A stretch of 41,938 nucleotides of DNA from NIOZ-UU35 sp964344175. GTDB lineage: Bacteria > Chloroflexota > Anaerolineae > Anaerolineales > UBA11858. The notes under the pieces are model-generated. The model saw nothing but the letters and a program-made list of their open reading frames with translations, made no database searches and was not told the origin of the DNA. Numbering within the stretch: position 1 is the first letter of the stretch; every line of letters begins with the position of its first letter. A program made the position numbers and the translations under genes. This document shows, piece by piece, positions 27,178-36,640 of the stretch. The stretch lies in contig CAYFMI010000034.1 in assembly GCA_964344175.1 (NCBI GenBank), positions 1-41,938 of the forward strand, written 5' to 3'.

Positions 27178-28458
27178 TTATTCTCCGGATGTTTCATGGT
27201 CGTCTGTGTTGGATGGGACAAATTCACCCATGCGAATCTCTACTTCGGCGAGGCCGAACGATTTGCGCATTTCATGGGCAGCTGTTTTCAATACGGTTTC
27301 AATATCTAGTGTTTCTCGCATCCGTGCGCTGATGTTGCCGATCAGGCGCTCTTGCTCGGCACGTTGCTGGGTTTCTTGGAGCAGGCGGGCGTTTTCCAGC
27401 GCCAGCGCCATACGTTCGGCGACCGAGGCGGCCAGGGCCGATGTTTCGGGGAGCATTTCTTTCTCGGTAACCCGCAGGTTCAATGTGCCGATCACCTGAT
27501 CGCGCAAGCGGATGGGTACAGACAGCTGGTGGCTGCTTTTCTCTTCCGAAGGGCTTGATGGATCAATTTCTTCGGGAATTTGACGTAATGGTTCAATGCC
27601 AAGCCCGCGGTAGCGGTACCCCAATTTTTTACCACTGCGTTGAACGACAGTCGCCCAGACATCTTGGGTGTAGCGGCCAGTGGCGGCTTGCAGTTCGCGC
27701 AGGGTTTGGCCCATTTCTTGAAAGAGGCGCGTGTTAGAGATGGCAACTGCGAGTTGATCGGCCAGGGTCTGCAAGATCGAAACATTGTTATCATCAAATG
27801 CAGCTTCTTGCCGACTGTGGACATCGAAGATGCCGATGACTTGTTCACCAACGCGCAGTGGGAGTACCAGTTCGGAGCGAGTTTCGGGCAGCAGTGGATT
27901 CAAAGGATGGTCACTGCCACTGCCCATTTCCAGGTCGATTTGTGGCTGGCTGGTTTTGATGGCCGCACCTAAAGGGCCGGGATCGTTGATGTTGTAGGTG
28001 AATTCCTGGGCCAACATTTGCTGCCCGGCCGACCCGGTTGCCGCCATGAGAATAGCTGTCTTCCCGCGTTCGTCAAGCAGATAGATCGATGTATGGTAGA
28101 AACCAAAACGTTCCCGCACAAGGCTGACAGCATGGTTCAGCAAATCATCGAGGTTGCGGGCTGTGGTTGCATCGCGAGCCACCTCAGCCGCTGTTTTGAG
28201 TTGAATGGTGCGGGTTTCCAGTTCTTTGGTTCTCTCGGTAACCATTTGTTCTAATTCTTCGCGGCGCAGGCGCAACTGTTCATTGCGTTCCAGAAGTTCT
28301 TGCGAGGTGAGTTCCAAAGAACGTTCGAGCAGGGCGCGATCATCATCCGACTGCTGATAAGCGGCGTCTACAGCCTGGATGAAACGCTGCAATTCTTCCG
28401 GGATATAGTCGTATGAACCGAGGTAACGCCTTACCTGGCGTTGCAGTAGCCTATGCAC
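27178..28458 (-). CDS. Soluble GAF sensor with FIST-partner N-terminal motif
   Basis: A 426-residue cytoplasmic protein. Residues 1-80 carry LLQRQVRRYLG, IPEELQRFIQAVDAAY and LLERSLELTSQELLERN, an N-terminal helical motif I know from kinases and cyclases encoded beside FIST proteins; here the upstream gene, five bases away, does encode FIST. A coiled coil leads to GAF1 (about 95-255), then a half-GAF with a W-A-T-V-V segment (about 260-370) and the shared C-terminal tail (ERLIGNISARMRE onward). There is no catalytic output. It probably reads the FIST protein and passes the state on by contact. The downstream BMP lipoprotein gene starts at its stop codon. Confidence 0.9.
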   Translation of the reverse strand: MHRLLQRQVRRYLGSYDYIPEELQRFIQAVDAAYQQSDDDRALLERSLELTSQELLERNEQLRLRREELEQMVTERTKELETRTIQLKTAAEVARDATTARNLDDLLNHAVSLVRERFGFYHTSIYLLDERGKTAILMAATGSAGQQMLAQEFTYNINDPGPLGAAIKTSQPQIDLEMGSGSDHPLNPLLPETRSELVLPLRVGEQVIGIFDVHSRQEAAFDDNNVSILQTLADQLAVAISNTRLFQEMGQTLRELQAATGRYTQDVWATVVQRSGKKLGYRYRGLGIEPLRQIPEEIDPSSPSEEKSSHQLSVPIRLRDQVIGTLNLRVTEKEMLPETSALAASVAERMALALENARLLQETQQRAEQERLIGNISARMRETLDIETVLKTAAHEMRKSFGLAEVEIRMGEFVPSNTDDHETSGE

Positions 28459-28462
28459 GAAT

Positions 28463-29602
28463 CTATTTCTCCAAGATGGTGGTGATGGTCATCGTTTGAT
28501 TATGAAGATCGCAACTGGCGTTGGGGGCCGAGGGGCATATTTCGCCGTAGGAGTAGAATCCTGTCAGGGTGGTTCTCTTGCCTAAAACCTCGCGTACGCT
28601 TTCCACTTCATCTTCGATCATTTGCTGAAGCACCAACTTGCGGCCAACGCAGCTGATGAGAATCGCCAAATCAGGCGATTGCGATCCTCCAATTTCGAAA
28701 CTGGTTTGAGCCGCACCGTAGGCGCCATCCACTAAGCGGTCGAAGTTGGCTTTCATAAATCGTGCGTAGGCGCCCTCGGGTACATCGCCTGCGAAGGTCA
28801 TGCTGCCAGCCTCGTCATCAACGGCCAAAATTGTGCGTACCAGTCGTTCGGGGTTATCGGGTGAACGAATGCTCAGGGGGAAGAGCAAGGCGCTGGAGGG
28901 TAGTTCTTTGGCATGATCGCCGAGGTATTCCTTGTACAGTCCCAGGGCAGAACGGTCATCCAATTCATAGAGAATATTCCCCTCGGAACGGGTGATCAGG
29001 CGTTCGGGGCCAAAGGGGTCCCAGCCTCCCATCGACCCGTAGCCAATTTGCAGGCGGTCACCGTAAAGCCCAATTGCGGCAATGGTGTCGGCTTTAGGGC
29101 CGCTATTGAAAAAGACCAATGTCTCTTCGAAGCGTGCGCCGTCTCCGGCCAGGCCGCCGGTGATGGCGACATGATCAGGGAGGTTCTCGGAAAGCCCTCG
29201 TACCAGATCGCTGCCGTTGGTGTGGGTGCCTTCAGAAAGAACGAATACATGCGCCAGCCCCTCATGTTCTAGTGTCTGGGCGAGTTGTGCCCCGGCCTGA
29301 TAGCTGTTCATATCGGCATCGCCAAGCTGAACCTGAACACCTTTGACGTGTGTATGTTCGAATTCAATGGCTGTTACGACCAGCGAATCGTCAAAGACCC
29401 GTGTTCCGCTGATTTCTCCGGCTGTTGAGCAGCCCATGATGAGCGCATTAGGGTAGGCTTCGCGGATATTTAAAATATGGCCGGGCGCTTGTAATACATC
29501 CCTCGATCCAAAGGTAAGAACCCATTGAGCAGATTGTAATTTTCCTGGAGGGTCGCTAATCCAGTTTTTGTTCTCTCTCCAAGTGCTTTGTTCGATCTTC
29601 AT
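28463..29602 (-). CDS. FIST N/C-domain signal transduction protein
   Basis: A 379-residue soluble sensor. The FIST_N half has the characteristic MGCSTAGEI (about residue 56) and ITGGLAGDG (about 145) glycine motifs; the FIST_C half ends TGFYSYGEICP and a final HNQTMTITT. FIST domains are predicted to bind small ligands, possibly amino acids, and often sit next to kinases, cyclases or MCPs. No other domain is fused, so signal must pass to a partner; the adjacent GAF protein with the matching N-terminal motif is the obvious one. The gene starts 42 bases after the dCACHE sensor stop. Confidence 0.94.
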   Translation of the reverse strand: MKIEQSTWRENKNWISDPPGKLQSAQWVLTFGSRDVLQAPGHILNIREAYPNALIMGCSTAGEISGTRVFDDSLVVTAIEFEHTHVKGVQVQLGDADMNSYQAGAQLAQTLEHEGLAHVFVLSEGTHTNGSDLVRGLSENLPDHVAITGGLAGDGARFEETLVFFNSGPKADTIAAIGLYGDRLQIGYGSMGGWDPFGPERLITRSEGNILYELDDRSALGLYKEYLGDHAKELPSSALLFPLSIRSPDNPERLVRTILAVDDEAGSMTFAGDVPEGAYARFMKANFDRLVDGAYGAAQTSFEIGGSQSPDLAILISCVGRKLVLQQMIEDEVESVREVLGKRTTLTGFYSYGEICPSAPNASCDLHNQTMTITTILEK

Positions 29603-29644
29603 GCTTGCTGCTCCTTTTCGGGATGATTGCGAATGGTTGAGTTG

Positions 29645-31876
29645 TTACGATAATTCTACAAACACTTCGGTGACGCCCGCTAACTGACCCAACTCTTTGA
29701 CGGCCATTTGAAGCACGGTATCAATATCCAGCGACTGGCTGAAGCGGGCGGTTGCCTGGCTTAGCATTTCCTCCTGAGCAGCCCTACGCCTGGATTCTTC
29801 GAGCAGGCGGGCGTTTTCTAGGGCGACCGCGATTTGGACGGCGACTTCTTGGGCTAATTCTTGATCTTCTGTAGTCCAACGGGGTTCGCCCGCCGCACGA
29901 CGTAAGTTTATATCGCCAAGATGGTAGCCACGCAACGACAGGGGGACGATGAGTAAATGCGTACCATCGGGAGCATCTTTGATTTGAACCTCAGCCGAAT
30001 CTGCTTTCTCTAGCGCTGCTATCTGTTCGTCTGGCGCGATTTTTACGCGCACACGGTCGAAATGGTAGGCAATAGGTTGGTGCCCGAGCAGTTGGCTCCA
30101 GGCCTGGTCAATTTGGCGGCTGTAAAGTAATTGCAATTCTTGAACGGTGTTTTGACTTTGTTCAAGCAGGCGGGCGTTTTCAATCGCCAGGGCGATCTGA
30201 TCGGCCATGATCTGAAGCGCTTCGGTGTCGGCGCTGGTGAAAGCCCCAGAGAGTTTCGATTGCACATCGAGGACGCCGATGATGGTATTCTGAACTTTCA
30301 GGGGCAGCGCCATTTCGGAGCGGGTTTCTGGGAGGTCGGGATTATCGAAAAAGAAGCGGTCTTCACCAACATCAAGCGCAATACGGGGCAGCCCCGTTTC
30401 GGCAACACGCCCAACAACGCCGGTTTGTCCCACGCCGAGTTTATGGCTGCGCGCCAACATGCGTTGTCCGCCCTCACTGTTTGCAGCTTGCAGCACAGCA
30501 AAGTGATGGTCTTCATCCATTAGGAAAATGCCAGCATGGTAGAACCCAAAATGTTCAGCAATTAGATGTGTAGTGTGCGTGAGCAGTTCATCCAGGTTGC
30601 GAATGGCGGCTGCTTCGCGGGCAACTTGAGCTGTGGCTTCGAATTGGGAACTGCGTTTGTGCAGTTCAAGAGTCTGGTCAGCTACCTGTGAACTTAGTGA
30701 ATGATATAAGCTGGACAACTCTTCGGCCATTTGGTTGAAAGTGAATGAGAGCAATCCGATTTCGTCTCGTCGATTTTCAGGTACGCGCTGATTCCAATCA
30801 CCCTGGGCAAATAAGCGCGTTGTTTCGGTTAGCGCCCGAATAGGTTCCGCGAGACGGTTACTGACGATCCAAAGGGTGATACTAACAAGTATGAGCAAAA
30901 TACCAACGGCATATAATGTGAACGGCGTGAGCGATTGCAGGTGCTGGAAGGCGGTTGTCACGGGGACTTCGAAGACATACCCGGCCTGAAGCGAGGGAAT
31001 CCAGGTGTAGCTTGCCAGCGATTGCCCTTGGTCCAATGAATGCAGCGATAAATTGATCTCTTGCGGGCCATCACTGCCATGCACGTATTGTCCACTCAGG
31101 GGCGAGAGAGCGTCAAGTTGTTGATTGGTTGGTGAGAAAATTGCCAGCTTTTTGGTATAGGTGTCGATGCCAAAAATAGTTTGACCCCCGCTGATGAAGT
31201 AACTATTGGCATTGGGCTGGATCTTGGTTACGGATTGGAGAATATTCTGCAAGTGAATAGAACTGAGTATCCCGACGATAAATCCACTGGATTGTGAATT
31301 GGCGTATGGAACATAAGCTAAAACTACAATTTTATCCTCGCCGATGGGCTGTGGCGCAATCGCTACCAGAGAGTGTGATTGATTGGAAAGAGATATATTG
31401 GCTGCAAATTGCTGGCCTTCCCAGGTGGGTTGAGTAGCAGCCAGGATTTCCCCTGATGCAGAGAGTACGAAAAAATCGGTGAAGGTGATTCCCCCGCGTT
31501 TGAGATTGATTTCTTGCAGAATGGCAAGTGCCTCGCTGCGGGCTGTTGTAAATTCGGCGCTGGATGGTGATTGTTCCCCAAGGATGCGATCTAAGGCATC
31601 GGACATGGGGGGCTGATTGACAGCTGCGTCTAGACGGATCTTAGCATTGGTCAACCATAAATCGATCTCTTCGGCGATGGTGTGGATATTTACATTGATT
31701 TGGTTATTGACCTGATCAATGAGCAGATTTCTGGCACGGATAAAGACGATGCTCCCAATGATGATGAATGGCAATAATGATAAGGGGATCACCACAAGCA
31801 GAAAAGTGCGGTGGATGTTACCGGGGAACCTTTCTTGAACCGATGATGGATGTGAGGGGTGAGTAACAAAAGTCAT
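29645..31876 (-). CDS. dCACHE-HAMP-GAF membrane sensor without output domain
   Basis: A 743-residue sensor. TM1 (about 25-48) is followed by a periplasmic double-CACHE-like domain (about 55-310, with FFVLSASGEILAATQ typical of the distal strand set), TM2 (about 318-343), HAMP (345-398) and a coiled coil. GAF1 lies at about 415-580, then the half-GAF with a W-S-Q-L-L segment (585-690) and the common tail (EEMLSQATARFSQS onward). The extracellular domain suggests sensing of a small molecule such as an amino acid or carboxylate. No effector domain is present. The GAF1 motif NSEGGQRMLAR...LPETRSEMALPL is nearly the same as in the sensor at 24094-25965. Confidence 0.93.
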   Translation of the reverse strand: MTFVTHPSHPSSVQERFPGNIHRTFLLVVIPLSLLPFIIIGSIVFIRARNLLIDQVNNQINVNIHTIAEEIDLWLTNAKIRLDAAVNQPPMSDALDRILGEQSPSSAEFTTARSEALAILQEINLKRGGITFTDFFVLSASGEILAATQPTWEGQQFAANISLSNQSHSLVAIAPQPIGEDKIVVLAYVPYANSQSSGFIVGILSSIHLQNILQSVTKIQPNANSYFISGGQTIFGIDTYTKKLAIFSPTNQQLDALSPLSGQYVHGSDGPQEINLSLHSLDQGQSLASYTWIPSLQAGYVFEVPVTTAFQHLQSLTPFTLYAVGILLILVSITLWIVSNRLAEPIRALTETTRLFAQGDWNQRVPENRRDEIGLLSFTFNQMAEELSSLYHSLSSQVADQTLELHKRSSQFEATAQVAREAAAIRNLDELLTHTTHLIAEHFGFYHAGIFLMDEDHHFAVLQAANSEGGQRMLARSHKLGVGQTGVVGRVAETGLPRIALDVGEDRFFFDNPDLPETRSEMALPLKVQNTIIGVLDVQSKLSGAFTSADTEALQIMADQIALAIENARLLEQSQNTVQELQLLYSRQIDQAWSQLLGHQPIAYHFDRVRVKIAPDEQIAALEKADSAEVQIKDAPDGTHLLIVPLSLRGYHLGDINLRRAAGEPRWTTEDQELAQEVAVQIAVALENARLLEESRRRAAQEEMLSQATARFSQSLDIDTVLQMAVKELGQLAGVTEVFVELS

Positions 31877-31923
31877 GGATGTATTTCCATTCGAAACTGA
31901 TGCGCTGTTGGACGTTTTGGCAA

Positions 31924-33558
31924 TTATTCTTGGTCTTTTACATGAAGTTGAATGACGCCGTCAGAAGCGCCCAGGGTTTGCCCTAGTTCATGGAGGGCAG
32001 TTCGCAAAATGGTGTCGATACTCGTCGAGGACCATACCTTGCTGGTTATATCTGCCACCGACCGGTTGAACTGCGCCCCGCGTTCGGTTTGTTGAACCAG
32101 ACGCGCATTTTCAAGTGCAAGAGCCGTTTGAAGAGCAATGCCTTCGATGAACGTTTCATCCTCGGTTGAGAGGGGGCCTTGGGGGCGCTCGATGGTAATG
32201 CTGCCGATAGCCTGGTCTCGCAAGATCAGGGGGATTTCGATCAAGCTGGGGGGCTGCTCAGATCTGGGGCGTTCTGCGTGGCGGTTTTCGATATTGACAT
32301 TTACTTCGCCCTCACGACTCACAACATCTTCCCATGCTCTGGCAAGGTAATGCCGGTGCAATGTGCGAATCTCATCGAGGTTTTCTTGAACCTGATTGAA
32401 TAAGCTGGCGTTGCTGATCGCGGTTGCCAGGCTGTCGGCGATTCCTTGTAGCACAGTAATATCGTCCTGATCGAAAGCCTCTTGGCGAATAGATTGCACA
32501 GTCAGCGCCCCTAGAACATTATCTTCACTGATCATGGGCAGGGCTAATTCTGAACGAGTGGATGGCAGGTAAGGGTTCTGAAAGTGAACCGCGTCTTCAC
32601 CCACATCTAGGGCAATACGCGCCTGACGATTTGAGATCGCCCAACCAATCATTGAGGTTCCGCCAATCACCAATTTGTGACCATCAGCTACCATTTGTCG
32701 TCCAGCCTCGCCAGAGCCTACTCGCAAGATGGCAAATTGTTGCGATTCATCCAGCATAAAAACGCCAACATAGTACAGCCCAAAACGCTCTTTGACGAGA
32801 TTAACCACTTGTTCAAAAATTTTATTGGGATCTAACTCGGCGCTGATCGCGCGCGAAATCTCTGCCGCGGTACGGATTTGCACTTCACGCCGTTCGAGTT
32901 CGGCGGTGCGTTGCTGAAGTTGAACGCGGTCTTGTTCTAGCTCGGATGTCAGTGAAGTAGCTTTTTGCAGGTTAACGCGCAGGCCATTGATCACCACCCC
33001 AAAGGAGACAACCGCCAGCACGCTAATCAAAAAGAAGGTGACGCTCGTGGACACCCAGGGGAACAGATCAGTGGCGTCCAGATACGAGTCGAGTGTTGGT
33101 GCAGCGATGATGAACTCACTCATCAACCAACCTAAGGTGAGTAAACTAAGGGTGTTGAAGATCGAAACAGCGACCCCGGCGCGGGCGCCAAAGAAGACGG
33201 CTGTAAGAATGCCTAGGCCGAGCCACCACACCCGCACGTCACCGGCTGAGGCATATTGTGTCGCAGAGAGTAACCCGGCTAAATAGAGTAAGGCCAAAAA
33301 TGTGCCGGCTCGCATCCAGTATGGGAAACGCTGAAAGATGGTAATCGTCAACGCCCAGCCATAGACTAAAGTGTATGCAAGCACTAGCATGGCTGAGCCT
33401 TCGTGGATGGCTGGGCCTAGATTTACGGCGAAGGCCGCGCCGCCGAATATCGCCCCGGCGATTAGGACGGCATTTAGAATGCGCACGCGCCAGTATTGAA
33501 TATCGTTAGTTTGTGCTATTGCACGGCCATAGAAGATGTTGGTTAAGTATGCCTTCAT
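31924..33558 (-). CDS. Six-helix membrane GAF sensor without output domain
   Basis: A 544-residue protein. The first ~200 residues contain about six transmembrane helices (LNAVLIAGAIFGGAAF, LVLAYTLVYGWALT, FLALLYLAGLL, LGILTAVFFGARAGVAV, TLSLLTLGWLM and FFLISVLAVVSFG), resembling MASE- or 7TM-type membrane sensing modules but not recognised as a named one. A coiled coil leads to GAF1 (about 225-385), then the half-GAF with a W-E-D-V-V segment (390-490) and the shared tail (DITSKVWSSTS onward). Its start overlaps the upstream CACHE sensor gene by four bases (ATGA). The membrane part could read membrane or lipid-soluble signals. No catalytic output is present. Confidence 0.9.
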   Translation of the reverse strand: MKAYLTNIFYGRAIAQTNDIQYWRVRILNAVLIAGAIFGGAAFAVNLGPAIHEGSAMLVLAYTLVYGWALTITIFQRFPYWMRAGTFLALLYLAGLLSATQYASAGDVRVWWLGLGILTAVFFGARAGVAVSIFNTLSLLTLGWLMSEFIIAAPTLDSYLDATDLFPWVSTSVTFFLISVLAVVSFGVVINGLRVNLQKATSLTSELEQDRVQLQQRTAELERREVQIRTAAEISRAISAELDPNKIFEQVVNLVKERFGLYYVGVFMLDESQQFAILRVGSGEAGRQMVADGHKLVIGGTSMIGWAISNRQARIALDVGEDAVHFQNPYLPSTRSELALPMISEDNVLGALTVQSIRQEAFDQDDITVLQGIADSLATAISNASLFNQVQENLDEIRTLHRHYLARAWEDVVSREGEVNVNIENRHAERPRSEQPPSLIEIPLILRDQAIGSITIERPQGPLSTEDETFIEGIALQTALALENARLVQQTERGAQFNRSVADITSKVWSSTSIDTILRTALHELGQTLGASDGVIQLHVKDQE

Positions 33559-36449
33559 GCTGAGATCTCTCCCTCACCTTCTTCCAGGCGTTGGTCGGTG
33601 GGTTGTGCATCAGGGCCAATAGTAATTTGGATGTGCGTGCGGCTGGCCCCCAGGGCCTGGTTGATTTCTTGGGCCGTAGTTTTCAAAATCGTTTGCATGT
33701 CTGGGGAACGGCGTATCTTGCTGGTGATTTCAAAGAGCAGCCGATCTTGTTGCGCCCTGTGCTGGGTGCTTTCGAGCAAGCGTGCATTGCGTATGGCGAT
33801 AGCGACCTGGGAGGCCAGTGTCACTAATAATCGCAAATCATCATCATCGAAGCGGAATTCATTTTCCAGATCTTGCACGACGATCGCTCCGATCGGTTCG
33901 CCGCCAATTAGCAAGGGAACCCCCAGCCAGGATTTTGCCTCCCGGCCTTCGGTGACAATCGCGCCTAGAGCGCGGCTGCGGGCGATTGTGTCTTCGATAA
34001 TCATCAGGGGCTGGCATGTGCGAATCACAATGGATGTCAGCCCTTTTCCAAGAGGGAAGGGGCTTAGTGAGGTTATTTCATCACCTTCATCTAAGTATGG
34101 GACCTCAATGGTGTCGTTTTCGGGGGTATAAAGCGCAATCAAGAAATTGACATCCCCCATCACCTGGATAATTTGACGGTGGATAATTTCATATAGCGCG
34201 TCGAGATTTGTCTCGGTAGAAATCGACTGTCCGACTGTGCTGATGGTTTCCAATTCCACCAGGCGTTGCTGAATGGTACTCAGCGCGTTTACTTTTTCGA
34301 GCGCTGTCCGGGTGATGTCAATCAGGCTGTTGTAAGGTTCTGTTGCTACGCGGGTAAATCGGTCGGCGTCTATGGCACCCAGAATTAGTATGGCTCTTAA
34401 TTCGCCATCTGGCAGGATCGGGAAGATCTCGAAGGCCTGGCAGCCCATTTGTTTGGGCATCATCACCAGTGGAGCGGGGATTGCTTTGGTGTCAGCTTCG
34501 TCGCTGTATACGACCAGGGGAGTATCATCTAAGAAATAAGCTCTCAGTGCTTGCCGACCAAGTGGAATGTCGGGAATTGTGCCGGAGGATACGCCGCGAG
34601 TTGGGGCGGTCATCGCCAGCCCGCGCAGGCGGTCAGCATCTACCTCGAAGAGGGCGGAGATAAATGGCGATTCGTTCAGCGCGGCGGCAAGCGCATCGAG
34701 CACGTCTTTGGCTGTCTCCGACTCGGCAATTTTGTGGCTTGCCTGGTATAGTGCAGATGTGGCCCGCAGGTCCACGCGCGCCGATTCAAGCAAGTTGATA
34801 TTCTGAATTGTCGAGGCAATCTGGCTGGAAAGGGTACTCAAGGTCGCAACGCTGTCGGCATCGAAAGCATTCAGCCGGTGGCTTTGAACATCTAATACCC
34901 CAAGGATGTTGTCACCAATACTCACCGGCACAACGGCTTCGGAACGTGTTGCAGACAACTCTTCGGTGGGGAGGTAGTAGGGGTCTTGAGAGACATCGGG
35001 CGCAATGTAGGGGTGATTGCTGGTAGATACCATGCCAACGATCGAGCCATCACCAACCGGTAAACTCATTTCTTTGCGGATGAAGTCCTGGTGGGTTGCA
35101 CTATACGATTCGCGCAATAAGGCATGTTCTTTATACTCGTCGAGTAAGAAAATTGCGGCGTAGTAAAAGCCAAAGCGTTCAACAATCAATTGAACTGTTT
35201 GTTGAAGGAGCGTGTCCAGGTTGGTCGCCGACGAGGCTATTTGGGCCACCTCTGCCGCCGTGCGAATTTGTTGGGTGCGGTCGTCAACCTGAAATTGCAA
35301 AGAACGGTAGAGCGTGCTGATCTCATCGGCCATTTGATTGAACGATTGTGCCAGAAACCCAATTTCATCGGCGCGATCCACGTTGGCGCGTCGCTGCCAG
35401 TCGCCCTCCGAAAAATATTGAGCCGATGTAGCCACTTCGAGTATGGGGCGTACGATGCGCTGCGTACCAAACCATGTCAGGAAGATCGAAATCATGACGG
35501 TGATTGCTAACAATACACCAAAATATGGCAAATTCTGAAGCTGCTGGATGATGGTCGTCAGGGGAATTTCGATCACTAATCCGGCATCCAGCTCTGGGAT
35601 GGGCATGAAAGCGGCCATCACTTCTTGATTATCGAAAGAACGCAATTCGCCGATTTCGGTACTTGTTTGGCTGAACACCCTTGAAAAATATTGGGCTTGT
35701 TCAGCAGCAGGCTCAAAGGATGGCCCCTCAATTTGCTCTTTGATGTTTGGGCCAACGCCCACGTATGTGCCATCATTGGTAATCACATACATGCGAAGGC
35801 CGAGAAAGCTGATGTCATTGAGAATCGTTTCAAACAAAGAAAGCCCTGTCATCCCCCAAACGGTGGCCGTATGCTCCCCCTGGTCATCAAAATATGGGCG
35901 AGCCGTTATTGTGGCAAGTGAGTTATAAATTGGATCGGGGCTGAAGATCGCCAAAAACTCATGCTCTCTGGATAACGCTTCAAAGTAGGCGGTCTCGTTT
36001 AACCATTGCCCCTCTAAACTTGGATTCGATGCAACCAAGATCTCACCACCGGGTGATAAAACGAAAAATTGGTGGATCAATTTTTCAGTTGAGTTGATTC
36101 TTTCTAAGTCATCCAGAATTTGTTGACGTGCTTCCGAGAAAGCACGCTCCCCTCTCCCTGAAGATGCTAGAACTACCTGAATAGCCTCATCGAAAGCAGG
36201 GTCAAAATAAAATTCGTTAATGCGCTCTTCTCTTGCTTCAATCCAGAGTGCTAATTTCTGTTGGGTTTGCTGCTCAACCGATAAGAGCATACTTTCAATT
36301 TGATTATTGAGAATTTGACGTGACCGAGCATATGCCATTCCCCCCATTACGAGGAGAGGCACCAATGATATTGGTATCAAAATCCCTAGCATTGTGCGCG
36401 CGAGCTTCCCGCGAAAGTGTTGAGTTGGTGCAGGAATAGCTTGTGACAT
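33555..36449 (-). CDS. dCACHE-HAMP-GAF(x3) membrane sensor without output domain
   Basis: A 964-residue sensor, the largest of the five. TM1 is at about 20-42; a periplasmic double-CACHE-like region covers 45-320 (FFVLSPGGEILVASN, then VWGMTGLSLFE); TM2 is at 323-345 and HAMP at 346-400. Three GAF domains follow, about 405-565, 570-725 (the most divergent) and 735-900. It ends with the shared tail (LLFEITSKIRRSPD onward) and an acidic last stretch. It lacks the half-GAF module of the other four sensors. A GAGGAG ribosome site precedes the ATG. A 191-base gap separates it from the receiver genes upstream, so an internal promoter is possible there. Confidence 0.92.
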   Translation of the reverse strand: MSQAIPAPTQHFRGKLARTMLGILIPISLVPLLVMGGMAYARSRQILNNQIESMLLSVEQQTQQKLALWIEAREERINEFYFDPAFDEAIQVVLASSGRGERAFSEARQQILDDLERINSTEKLIHQFFVLSPGGEILVASNPSLEGQWLNETAYFEALSREHEFLAIFSPDPIYNSLATITARPYFDDQGEHTATVWGMTGLSLFETILNDISFLGLRMYVITNDGTYVGVGPNIKEQIEGPSFEPAAEQAQYFSRVFSQTSTEIGELRSFDNQEVMAAFMPIPELDAGLVIEIPLTTIIQQLQNLPYFGVLLAITVMISIFLTWFGTQRIVRPILEVATSAQYFSEGDWQRRANVDRADEIGFLAQSFNQMADEISTLYRSLQFQVDDRTQQIRTAAEVAQIASSATNLDTLLQQTVQLIVERFGFYYAAIFLLDEYKEHALLRESYSATHQDFIRKEMSLPVGDGSIVGMVSTSNHPYIAPDVSQDPYYLPTEELSATRSEAVVPVSIGDNILGVLDVQSHRLNAFDADSVATLSTLSSQIASTIQNINLLESARVDLRATSALYQASHKIAESETAKDVLDALAAALNESPFISALFEVDADRLRGLAMTAPTRGVSSGTIPDIPLGRQALRAYFLDDTPLVVYSDEADTKAIPAPLVMMPKQMGCQAFEIFPILPDGELRAILILGAIDADRFTRVATEPYNSLIDITRTALEKVNALSTIQQRLVELETISTVGQSISTETNLDALYEIIHRQIIQVMGDVNFLIALYTPENDTIEVPYLDEGDEITSLSPFPLGKGLTSIVIRTCQPLMIIEDTIARSRALGAIVTEGREAKSWLGVPLLIGGEPIGAIVVQDLENEFRFDDDDLRLLVTLASQVAIAIRNARLLESTQHRAQQDRLLFEITSKIRRSPDMQTILKTTAQEINQALGASRTHIQITIGPDAQPTDQRLEEGEGEISA

Positions 36450-36640
36450 GCAGGACTCCTCTAAATTGGCTGGGTTGTGTTCATTTGGATTATTGCTGCC
36501 TCGACACGATCGAATTTCCGTGCATGATTCATTACTATCCTACCCGGCTTTCTCTAATGAACTTGAAAGTAGCGTAGGGTTTTAGATTTCATTCCCACCT
36601 ATACGACCCGTGTGGAGTAAACCAATGCTTCTTTTTGGGG

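Noticed and set aside
24094..36449. Chemoreceptors (MCPs)
   Set aside because: CACHE and HAMP domains suggest MCPs, but the long coiled-coil signalling hairpin is absent and GAF domains take its place; no cheA or cheW is in the window.
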